A DNA stretch of 64,000 nucleotides from Paraflavitalea pollutisoli. GTDB lineage: Bacteria; Bacteroidota; Bacteroidia; Chitinophagales; Chitinophagaceae. Made by a program: the position numbers and the translations under genes. Below are positions 42,242-50,284 of this stretch, piece after piece. The notes beneath the pieces are model-generated. The model was given only the letters and a program-made list of their open reading frames with translations, had not been told where the DNA came from and ran no database searches. The number at the start of each line of letters is the position of its first letter. The first letter of the stretch is position 1. The stretch lies in assembly GCF_029360705.1 (NCBI RefSeq), contig NZ_JARKMX010000008.1:2100202-2164201 (forward strand), in the 5' to 3' direction.

Positions 42242-44917
42242 ATGAAATGGATCGTCGTGTGGATGGCAGTCTGCTGGCTGCCCCTGGCAACTATTGCCCA
42301 AACGAAAACACTGAGCGGGCAACTACTGAATAGCAAGAGCCAACCCATCCCGCAGGCCACGGTGGTATGGAAACGCACCGGCGGGCTGGTACTGCAATAT
42401 GCCATCAGCAACGAGCAGGGGCGTTTTCAAATTTCCTTTACCGATACCCTGTCGCTATCAGGTACCGTGCTGGAAATAACACACCTGAGCTACAAGCATC
42501 GGCAACTACTCTTGCTGCCTGGTCAATCAGATTACCGCATCATACTGGAAGAAAGCGCCACCTTGCTACCCGAAGTCAACGTCAAAAGCCGGCCAGCAGC
42601 CATTGTGAAAGGAGATACGACCAGCTTTAACGTGCGCTCCTTCGCCCGCGAAGATGACCGCAGCATTGGCGATGTGATTGGACGCATGCCTGGCTTGTCT
42701 GTAGATGAAAAAGGAACGATCTATTACAACGGGCAACCCGTTTCGAATTTGTATATACACGGCGACGATCTTATGGATGGCCGCTATGGCATGGCCACCA
42801 AGGCCATCAACAAAGAACTGATCCAAAGCGTGGAAGTGATCCAGCACCATCAACCCATCAAAGCGCTTGAAGGCAAAAAACCATCCGATGCGGTAGCCCT
42901 CAACCTCGTATTGAAAGATGAGAACAGCCTGGCCCTTTCGGGCCAGGCCATGGTGGGTGGCGGTCTCCCCGCCCAGTACGACGCCACCGGCAATACCATC
43001 GTATTGAGCAAGCGCATCAAATTGCTCAATAGTCTCAAGGCCAACAACAGCGGCACCGATTATGCCGACGAACTTGCCCAACTGGGCAGCACCACTCCCC
43101 CACCCAACAGTAGCAACCCACCCGGCCAGCTACTATATACCGGTACTGTCGGCAACCCCAACCTACCCAAAAGGAATTATTATTTCAACCGGTCGGCGAT
43201 CATCAACCTGAACAACCTCATCAACAACCGAAAAGGCCTACAACTGCGCTCCAATATCCAGGGCTTTATCGATCGGCAATCCCTGCAATACCACAACGAC
43301 ACCAAACAATACCTCGCAGACGACACTGTATACTACCGGGAATCACAGGACGCCATTCGTAAACCCTTTGCCCTGCAAACTGCCTTTACGGTCACCGCCA
43401 ATAAATCGTCCTATTACTTCAGTAACCGCCTTCGGGCCAATATCAGTGGAGAACAGCAATCGAGCCAGCTTTCCATCAACAACAGTTCACTGGGCCTTGA
43501 CCTGCGCCTGCGCCAATACGAGCTCAACAACTTCCTGCATTATATCCCGGGACTTAAAAATGGCAACAACCTCGAACTGCAATGGCTGGTCAGCTATAGT
43601 ACCAATCCACAACGACTGATGGCCGATACCGGTCTGCACCCAGCCATCCTGCACAAAGACATTCCCTATACAGCAACCAGGCAGGAAGTATCCGTGCCCG
43701 CGTTCCAACAACAACTTTCCCTTACCTATATGATTCGCAAAGGCAGTATCCTGCAACGCTACGAAGCTGGTCTGCTGACAGAACGCCAACAACTGCAATC
43801 CACCCTGGCCTTGGGTGAAACGAACGATAGCTTCCAGCCCTACCCGGGTGATGCCGGCAACGACCTCCGCTGGCAACGCGACCGCGCACATGTCACCGGC
43901 CACTACACCTATTCGAAAGACAAGATCCAGATCGGCTTATCCCTCCCCCTGATCTGGCAATCGATCCGTTACCGGCAAGAAGACTATAATCTGCAGGAAA
44001 GATTGCCACGGTTGTTCCTCAACCCTTCCGCCTCCATCAACTGGAAAATCAACCTGGAAGATTATCTGCGACTGAACTATAGCTACAACAACAATATGGG
44101 CAATATAACCGGCATATACCGTGGCACCCTCCTCACCAATTACCGCAGCCTGCAGGCCAGCGATGCCGACCTGCTCGAAACACGTACTGCCGGTGCCAGC
44201 CTCTATTATCATTATCAACGCAGCATCCATCTACTCAGCGCCCATGCCAGTCTTCAGTACAATAAGATCATCGCCAACGCCATCACAGCTTCCCGTATCG
44301 ACAACAATATCCAGCGAACCATCCTGCTGCCCTACGAAAACGACCAGAGCGCCATTACCGCCAATGCAGGCGTCAGCAAATATGTCTTTGCACTGAAAGC
44401 CACTTTTTCACTCACCGCCGCCTTCCAGCAAAGTCGGTATAACCAGTTCATCAACGACCAATGGCTTCCCTGGCGCAACCGGCAGTTATCAGTCAAAGCT
44501 GGCATCGACACCCGTTTGTTCAATAGGGTTACGCTGCGCTACAACAGCACTGCTGCCCGTAGCAACAACCACCAAAAAAACAGTCTTGCTGGGGAAAAAC
44601 CTATCACCAATACCATGAGCCGGCTCGATCAGCAGGGAGAACTGGGCCTCTCCAACGGTAGCAAATGGCTGATCATTCTGCGGGCACGACACCTCTATAG
44701 TCAGCAGCCTGGTCTCACCACCGTTAACTATGTATTCACGGACTTCAACATCCGGTACAAATACACCCGCTGGCGCACCGACTTCGAGTTGGACCTCATC
44801 AACATCGCCAATATAAAAAGCTATGATCTGTTCCGCATCAGTACTAACCTGATCTCGGCCACCCGTTATGACATAAGGGGTAGAATGGCCATGCTCCGGG
44901 CCACCTTCAATCTGTGA
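42242..44917 (+). CDS. Outer-membrane TonB-dependent receptor-like protein
   Basis: This 891-residue protein has a signal peptide ending in IAQ and a carboxypeptidase-D-like repeat (LSGQLLNSKSQPIPQATVVW...NEQGRFQISF). A plug-like domain follows (EVNVKSRPAAIVKGDTTSFNV...IGDVIGRMPGLSVDEKGTIYYNGQPVSNLYIHG...LIQSVEVIQHH), then a long barrel ending MAMLRATFNL. It lacks the SusC signature and an STN domain, so it is not FecR-linked. It is translationally close to the GLPGLI gene and forms the usual two-gene unit with it. Substrate unknown. The hairpin after its stop ends transcription from both sides. Confidence 0.92.
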   Translation: MKWIVVWMAVCWLPLATIAQTKTLSGQLLNSKSQPIPQATVVWKRTGGLVLQYAISNEQGRFQISFTDTLSLSGTVLEITHLSYKHRQLLLLPGQSDYRIILEESATLLPEVNVKSRPAAIVKGDTTSFNVRSFAREDDRSIGDVIGRMPGLSVDEKGTIYYNGQPVSNLYIHGDDLMDGRYGMATKAINKELIQSVEVIQHHQPIKALEGKKPSDAVALNLVLKDENSLALSGQAMVGGGLPAQYDATGNTIVLSKRIKLLNSLKANNSGTDYADELAQLGSTTPPPNSSNPPGQLLYTGTVGNPNLPKRNYYFNRSAIINLNNLINNRKGLQLRSNIQGFIDRQSLQYHNDTKQYLADDTVYYRESQDAIRKPFALQTAFTVTANKSSYYFSNRLRANISGEQQSSQLSINNSSLGLDLRLRQYELNNFLHYIPGLKNGNNLELQWLVSYSTNPQRLMADTGLHPAILHKDIPYTATRQEVSVPAFQQQLSLTYMIRKGSILQRYEAGLLTERQQLQSTLALGETNDSFQPYPGDAGNDLRWQRDRAHVTGHYTYSKDKIQIGLSLPLIWQSIRYRQEDYNLQERLPRLFLNPSASINWKINLEDYLRLNYSYNNNMGNITGIYRGTLLTNYRSLQASDADLLETRTAGASLYYHYQRSIHLLSAHASLQYNKIIANAITASRIDNNIQRTILLPYENDQSAITANAGVSKYVFALKATFSLTAAFQQSRYNQFINDQWLPWRNRQLSVKAGIDTRLFNRVTLRYNSTAARSNNHQKNSLAGEKPITNTMSRLDQQGELGLSNGSKWLIILRARHLYSQQPGLTTVNYVFTDFNIRYKYTRWRTDFELDLINIANIKSYDLFRISTNLISATRYDIRGRMAMLRATFNL

Positions 44918-44934
44918 AAAAGTAGACAAGAAAA

Positions 44935-44962
44935 AACGCCGGCTCTTGAAGTGGCCGGCGTT
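44935..44962. terminator. Bidirectional intrinsic terminator
   Basis: A 9-bp GC-rich stem (44935-44943 with 44954-44962), preceded by an A-run (44931-44936). On the minus strand this gives a T-run after the hairpin, an ideal terminator for the blaR-type gene; it also separates the convergent receptor gene. Confidence 0.85.
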
Positions 44963-45017
44963 GTATGTATCGATAAGTTTATACTTTCAAGAGTTTGCAT
45001 CGCAACGCCGCGTACTT

Positions 45018-46412
45018 TTAAGGATTGCGGTACCCCTGCACGATTCGCACACTTTGGAGCGCGGTATCAGCTGGAGTCAATTTGATCCCTGGTATCCTTT
45101 GAGCAGGAGACACTTGTGCTCCGCCGACTGCCCCTCCCGGCTGACCCACCCGCATTGATCGACCTGGCACTTCAAAACCCGCTACTTCACGATGGGGCGG
45201 CGTAGCAGCATTAGTACCTTCCGCGTCAGCAGGCTTCTTCCGGGGTGTAGCATATCCCGTCACTATCACTTCCTGCAGTTGCGGCTTATCGGGCTGCACG
45301 TTGGCAGATGTGCCCGGCCGGATGCCGGCAGTAGATGGCCGTTCATACAATGGCTCCTGCAAAGAAGTAGACAAAGGTTGCGCCGTAACGCCCCTACCAC
45401 GACGAGACGCGGCTGAACTGCGCTCCGCTCCTGGTTGTTGCGCACTTGCCGGCTTCAGCTGAATGGTCATCACAGGCTGCAGATCCGCTTGCGCTGCAGA
45501 CTGAACACTTTCCTCTACCACCATCAATTCCTGTGGCTGCAACAATTCCTGCACCGAGTCCTTGACCGATACCGTAAATGCCAGGCAACCGATCACCAGC
45601 ACTGGCAACAACACCACATAACACATCAACATAAACCGCGACGAACGTTTCCGGTTCATCATGCGGATACGCTGCTTCAGGTCGACCAGGTTGAAGTCGT
45701 TGGTAATGGCCAGACCGTTATGAACAGCGGTCACCTGCAACAAACTGTATTGATAACTTCGCCTGTCGGCACCGCCCCTCAGCACAGCGTGGTCGGCAAT
45801 GTATTCGAGATTTTCTTTAACGGCTTTGCGCATCAGCCAGGCAGCGGGATTGAACCAGTACAACAACAATCCCAATTCCACCAGGAGGATGTCCAGCGAA
45901 TGCCACTGCCGAACATGCACGCGCTCATGCGCGATGATCGTGGGCAACGCCTCCTGCTGATGTAAAGAAGGGTTGATGTATATCTTACGACAGAAGGAAA
46001 AAGCTCCCACAGGCTCATTGATCAGTTGCACTGGCTGATCACCAATGACAGCCTTCTGCGAATGAAGATGAATACGATAGAGTGATAGGGCCTGCTTTAC
46101 TATACGCACGAGCACATAAGCAAACCCGATAAAGAACAAGCCATACACATAATTGATGTAGACGGGCGTAGCCTCCACCGTCAACATAGAACGGAACTGG
46201 CGGCTTAGCTCCGGCACAGCTCCCTTGTCTGAAGCATCAAAAAATCCCGACAGGTCCATTAATGGGTAACTGCAGGAGAAGAGAATTCCCAACAGCAGAA
46301 AAAATCGATTGAGACCATAGTAAGTGAGCCGGCGCAGTATGGCATAATACACGGCCACGAACAATATCAATACGAGGTTGATCTTGAACAACACGATGAA
46401 AAAGGTAGGCAT
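45018..46412 (-). CDS. BlaR1-type M56 membrane metallopeptidase
   Basis: This 464-residue inner-membrane sensor protease has four membrane segments (about 5-25, 35-55, 87-107 and 262-282). The cytosolic gluzincin site HERVHVRQWH is at 162-171, with the third ligand region ENLEYIADHAVL. After the last membrane segment comes an extended Pro/Gln/Ser-rich tail with EVIVTGYATPRKK (about 381-393), which looks like the start of a SusC plug. The tail ends in QSVRIVQGYRNP. In the BlaR1/MecR1 model the protease inactivates the repressor encoded six bases upstream when a signal is sensed. No penicillin-binding sensor domain and no beta-lactamase gene are present, so the signal is unlikely to be a beta-lactam. 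Confidence 0.92.
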   Translation of the reverse strand: MPTFFIVLFKINLVLILFVAVYYAILRRLTYYGLNRFFLLLGILFSCSYPLMDLSGFFDASDKGAVPELSRQFRSMLTVEATPVYINYVYGLFFIGFAYVLVRIVKQALSLYRIHLHSQKAVIGDQPVQLINEPVGAFSFCRKIYINPSLHQQEALPTIIAHERVHVRQWHSLDILLVELGLLLYWFNPAAWLMRKAVKENLEYIADHAVLRGGADRRSYQYSLLQVTAVHNGLAITNDFNLVDLKQRIRMMNRKRSSRFMLMCYVVLLPVLVIGCLAFTVSVKDSVQELLQPQELMVVEESVQSAAQADLQPVMTIQLKPASAQQPGAERSSAASRRGRGVTAQPLSTSLQEPLYERPSTAGIRPGTSANVQPDKPQLQEVIVTGYATPRKKPADAEGTNAATPPHREVAGFEVPGRSMRVGQPGGAVGGAQVSPAQRIPGIKLTPADTALQSVRIVQGYRNP

Positions 46413-46418
46413 GGTGGT

Positions 46419-46781
46419 CTATTTTTCGTCTTTATCGATCAGGTCAATGATTTCCTTCAGGTCTTCTTTGGATATCTTATTCTCTTTGGCAAAGAAGGCA
46501 ACGAGTTCTTTATAGGAGTTTTGAAAAAAGCTATCGACCACACCATTCACGGACCGCTTCTTGTACTCGGCCTCCTTCACTTTCGCACTGTACCGATAGG
46601 CATTGGCAATCCGTTCACTTTTCAGGTAACCCTTTTTCTCCAGGTTCTTGATGGTCGATGCCAGGGTCGTATAGGGCAGCCTGATAGGATACAAAGCGGG
46701 AATAAAATCTTTGATAAACCCGGGGCCAACCTTCCAGATGGCGATCATCGTGGCCTCTTCGTGGGGCGTTAATTTTTCCAT
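46419..46781 (-). CDS. BlaI/MecI-family transcriptional repressor
   Basis: This 120-residue winged-helix repressor starts at the ATG at 46781 (MEKLTPHEEATMIAIWKVG). The wHTH includes PYTTLASTIKNLEKKGYLKSERIANAYRYSAKV, the standard BlaI/MecI recognition block, and the C-terminal helices (SFFQNSYKELVAFFAKENKISKEDLKEIIDLID) provide dimerisation. It is cotranscribed with the M56 protease gene that should cleave it. Its operator is probably just upstream of 46781 and its regulon is not visible here. Confidence 0.95.
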   Translation of the reverse strand: MEKLTPHEEATMIAIWKVGPGFIKDFIPALYPIRLPYTTLASTIKNLEKKGYLKSERIANAYRYSAKVKEAEYKKRSVNGVVDSFFQNSYKELVAFFAKENKISKEDLKEIIDLIDKDEK

Positions 46782-46870
46782 AGCTAAAAACGAGATGTCC
46801 GTAAATATACGAAACATTCATAGATTAACGCCATGTCTTACAGCAATTTGCAGCCAATCATAAGATTCAA

Positions 46871-46904
46871 TAAAAAAGGATCGCCCCTGTTTTGCAGGCG
46901 ATCC
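46871..46904 (-). terminator. Intrinsic terminator of the pectate lyase gene
   Basis: An 8-bp stem (46878-46885 with 46897-46904), followed on the minus strand by TTTTTT (46872-46877). It sits 35 bases past the stop of the pectate lyase gene. Confidence 0.82.
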
Positions 46905-46938
46905 CCGAGGGTCTGATAAGTAATTGAGCAGCCGCTTT

Positions 46939-49074
46939 TTACTGTTTGACCAATTTCAATATATCGGTTTTTCCTGGTCGCAGTATCTTGATGTAGTAGA
47001 CCCCAGGCGCCAGTTTGGCTCCGGTATTGGCCCGGCCCGACCCTGTGCCCTTCTCTACCTGCTGTCCACGCTCATCGATCACCTGGTAATCGAATCGACC
47101 TTCCGCCGTCACCGTGAAGACACCCGTCGCCGGATTGGGAAACACGGCCGCCACTACCCGCGCACCGCGCGGAAAACGTTCGGTGATGGATCCCCCGTCT
47201 GTCGCAACGCGCGCCACGCCACTACAACTGACCGGCGTAGCCTGCCCGGCACCACTCACCTTGAGGTAATCGATATTCGCAAGTCCATTGGCCGTGGTTG
47301 ACTCCAACCGGATGGTTTGTTGGCCTGCCGTAAACGATCTGCTTACAGACACCTCCGCCCAGGTCGTCCAGTTGGCAGTGGCCGGAAAATTGACCGCCGC
47401 CTGTACCTCTGCACCATTCACCAGCAAACGCCCTGGCCGGTTGCTGCCGCCACCATTGGCATTGCGCCAGGTCAGCGTATAATTACCGGCCACAGGCAGG
47501 TTCACGCGCCACGTGATACCATTGCCGACCGCATTGGTAGCATTGGCAAATCCCGCACCGGTATACCCGGCATTGTCACTATCCACCGTACCGTTGAGGC
47601 TACAGAAGCCATTGGCATTTTCCTGGACGGTAAGACCGGTTGCTCCCGCAGTACCGGTATTCTCGCCGGTGAGGAAGTTCAGGTATTCTTCCAGGTTGGT
47701 ATAGCCATCGCCGTCCGGATCGGCATTGTTGTCGGCCACGGAAGGATTGGCACCATTGGTAGACTCCCAGCTATCGGGCATGCCGTCACCATCACTATCT
47801 GTGGGCGCAGTACCATTGGCGTAGGTAGGCCAGCCTCCTACCTCCGAAGGCATATCGATAATGCCAGCCTTGCCGGAGGAAGCGCCGGTCGCCGAAGCAG
47901 TTCCATTGGTCGTTTCGGTAACGATGCGCTGGTCTACCGGATCCCGTACCGGCAAGGTTGCCCCAGCTTTTTGCAATACTTCGGTATAGGCTGCCTGAGC
48001 CGTTTGCACGGCGATATCTGCCCCCGAAAGGTTAAAGGCCGTGGTCGACTTCGTAGCTGCCTGCTGTGCAGCAGGTATCTTCGACAGATCCACCCCGGTC
48101 CAGTTATCATTGGTCTTGCCACTGTTACCATTCATATAGTTGCCGGCAATGTACCATTTCCCGATGCCGATGGCGTTGTAGCTGGGCTGTACAAAACTGA
48201 GGTTGGCATTGGCCGGCCCTGGTTTGTAGTAGTTATTGACCAGGTTGATCTGCGATACACCAATGGCAATCTCCATTTCGCCACCATAGGCAGCACCGGT
48301 ACTACCAGAATTATAGATCACATTGTTGCGGTAGTCGACCAATGCCGTGGTGTCGTGTGCCCGGGCACCACCAAAACGGATGGCCCGGCTTTGCTGATGT
48401 GCGATGAGGTTGTGGTGATAGGAAGAATACTGACCGCCCCATACACCACCGTATCCACGTACCCCTTTGGCGTGGCCGGCATTGTACAACCCCTCACTCA
48501 TGATACACCATTGTACGGTAACCCGCTTGGTATCGTACATCGCTGCGCACTCTTCATTGGCCCAACTGAAAGAGCAATGGTCGACGATCACGTTGTGGCA
48601 GTTTTCCATATCGAACCCGTATACATCGGTAGAGAGGGTACTGCCCGGTCGCGACCGCAGGTAACGGATGATGATATTGCCATGGTTACCACCCTGACTC
48701 AAGGCACGGGCACCGTTGAGAATAAAGGAATGCCCTTTTAAGCAAATACCACCACCAGGCGCCGTTTGTCCCGCAATGGTCAGGTTGGAGCGTTTGACTT
48801 GTATTTCAGATTGCAGGGTAATGGTACCGCCCACCCGAAAGATGATCGTTAGCGGTTCGCCCGGATAGGCGGCGAGGGCTTCGCGAAAGCTGCCAGCCCC
48901 GGCATCATTGAGATTGGTCACCGCTACCACCCGGCCGCCACGGCCACCGGTAGCAAATCGCCCGAATCCCTGGGCAGTAGGAAAGGCCAGTTGCTGGGCC
49001 TCTAGCTGTGTGATGGAAAGCAGCAGACATAGACATCCTGCGGAGTGCAGGCTTTTTTTCCAGGAAGGTTTCAT
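46939..49074 (-). CDS. Secreted PL1-like pectate lyase with Ca-binding repeat, CBM-like domain and type IX sorting domain
   Basis: This 711-residue multidomain enzyme has a signal peptide (ending LEAQ) and a right-handed beta-helix of the pectate lyase PL1 type (FPTAQGFGRFATGGRGG...VIVDHCSFSWANEE...YHHNLIAHQQSRAIRFGG). The segment DSDGDGMPDSWESTNGANP...DPDGDGYTNLEEYL is a thrombospondin-3-like calcium repeat. A CBM6/35-like module (VNLPVAGNYTLTWRNANGG...TIRLESTTANGLANIDYLKV) and a C-terminal Por secretion sorting domain (VFPNPATGVFTV...YYIKILRPGKTDILKLVKQ) follow. It should cleave pectin or a similar polyuronate outside the cell. Start 49074 gives the signal peptide. A single gene with its own terminator. 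Confidence 0.9.
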   Translation of the reverse strand: MKPSWKKSLHSAGCLCLLLSITQLEAQQLAFPTAQGFGRFATGGRGGRVVAVTNLNDAGAGSFREALAAYPGEPLTIIFRVGGTITLQSEIQVKRSNLTIAGQTAPGGGICLKGHSFILNGARALSQGGNHGNIIIRYLRSRPGSTLSTDVYGFDMENCHNVIVDHCSFSWANEECAAMYDTKRVTVQWCIMSEGLYNAGHAKGVRGYGGVWGGQYSSYHHNLIAHQQSRAIRFGGARAHDTTALVDYRNNVIYNSGSTGAAYGGEMEIAIGVSQINLVNNYYKPGPANANLSFVQPSYNAIGIGKWYIAGNYMNGNSGKTNDNWTGVDLSKIPAAQQAATKSTTAFNLSGADIAVQTAQAAYTEVLQKAGATLPVRDPVDQRIVTETTNGTASATGASSGKAGIIDMPSEVGGWPTYANGTAPTDSDGDGMPDSWESTNGANPSVADNNADPDGDGYTNLEEYLNFLTGENTGTAGATGLTVQENANGFCSLNGTVDSDNAGYTGAGFANATNAVGNGITWRVNLPVAGNYTLTWRNANGGGSNRPGRLLVNGAEVQAAVNFPATANWTTWAEVSVSRSFTAGQQTIRLESTTANGLANIDYLKVSGAGQATPVSCSGVARVATDGGSITERFPRGARVVAAVFPNPATGVFTVTAEGRFDYQVIDERGQQVEKGTGSGRANTGAKLAPGVYYIKILRPGKTDILKLVKQ

Positions 49075-49367
49075 AATGGCTTTTATGTTATTGATGATAA
49101 AATCAGCAATCGCTAAAAGCAAATATCCAGCTGCGTAAAGGAGTACAAGGATATAATGTTACCTGGTTTTTACGACCCGACCGTCCTGTGCTGTCTTGCC
49201 GGCATTGATCAATTGTGTAGTAACTTCATCAATTGATTGACCCTAAAATCCAGCACAGCCGGTCGGTACAATTGTTTTAACGCTTAAATTTGGTCACCCT
49301 GCTGTTTGTCCGGCCAACACCGGCCGCTTGTTGATGACCACGCCCTTGCGCCTTAAAACAAATACTT

Positions 49368-50249
49368 ATGCTATTAAACAGGAGCATTTCGATCGGCTAT
49401 TTCATCAATGAGATCAAGTTTCAGATTCTGCTCATTATCTTGTTTGCGCTCACCATGGCGGTATTCGACCACTTTTCGGCCTTCCGGAATGTCACCTTGC
49501 CGTTGAGTGTACCGGCACTGGTAGGCACCGCCGTATCGTTGTTACTGGCTTTCCGGACCGGTCAATCGTACGAACGATGGTGGGAGGCCCGCAACATCTG
49601 GGGCGCTATCGTCAATGACTCACGCAGCCTCATCCGACTTACCATGCAATTCCTCCCCGCCGGATCAGACGAAGAGATTCAGGCTTTCGTGCGCCGCCAG
49701 GCCATATGGAATTACGCGCTGGGTGAGTCGCTGCGCCGCCTGCCCTACTCCGAGAAAGTACAGGCCTACCTCGATGAACACCAGATACAGGCGCTCAACA
49801 TTCCGAATGCGATCCTCGATGAGCATTCAAAACAAATCGCCAGTCTGTACGAGGCAGGAAAGCTCAGTGGCTTCCAACAAATGCAACTCAATGAGCTGCT
49901 CATCAAATTGTGCGACAGTATGGGTAAATGTGAAAGGATCAAGAATACCGTATTTCCGCGATCGTACAGCATGCTGGTACATACCATGATCTACCTTTTC
50001 GCAGCTATCCTGCCATTTGGCCTCGAAGACTCCAAGCTGCTCATGGAAGTCACCATTACCATTGCGATACCGATCATGTTCATCGCCATCGAGAAAACCG
50101 CCATCATTATGCAGGATCCCTTCGAAAATACGCCGGTAGACACCCCCATGACCACATTGGCACAAACCATCGAAAACAACCTCAAGCAAATGAGTGGTCG
50201 CAACGATATACAACCCAAGGTGGACAATGGGCTGTATTATGAAATGTAA
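49368..50249 (+). CDS. Bestrophin-like (RFP-TM) anion channel
   Basis: This 293-residue inner-membrane protein begins with a short amphipathic stretch. Hydrophobic segments at about 18-38 (ILLIILFALTMAVFDHFSAF) and 45-62 precede the family motif FRTGQSYERWWEARNIWGAIVNDSRSLIR. Two more membrane segments lie near 205-225 and 232-250, and IEKTAIIMQDPFENTPVDTPM is the conserved C-terminal phrase of bestrophins. Bacterial members form pentameric ion channels; selectivity differs between members and cannot be read here. A single gene that converges on the outer-membrane barrel gene. Confidence 0.92.
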   Translation: MLLNRSISIGYFINEIKFQILLIILFALTMAVFDHFSAFRNVTLPLSVPALVGTAVSLLLAFRTGQSYERWWEARNIWGAIVNDSRSLIRLTMQFLPAGSDEEIQAFVRRQAIWNYALGESLRRLPYSEKVQAYLDEHQIQALNIPNAILDEHSKQIASLYEAGKLSGFQQMQLNELLIKLCDSMGKCERIKNTVFPRSYSMLVHTMIYLFAAILPFGLEDSKLLMEVTITIAIPIMFIAIEKTAIIMQDPFENTPVDTPMTTLAQTIENNLKQMSGRNDIQPKVDNGLYYEM

Positions 50250-50284
50250 CCGCACAGACAGGCGAGAAGGAACAGGAGCCGCTC

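Noticed and set aside
45018-46781. Beta-lactam resistance by a BlaR1/BlaI system
   Set aside because: No beta-lactamase gene and no penicillin-binding sensor domain; the pair is a general M56/BlaI regulator in Bacteroidota.
47317-48741. Long open frame (about 470 codons) antisense to the pectate lyase gene
   Set aside because: It is the mirror of a gene with signal peptide, catalytic beta-helix and sorting domain; the antisense product lacks recognisable features.
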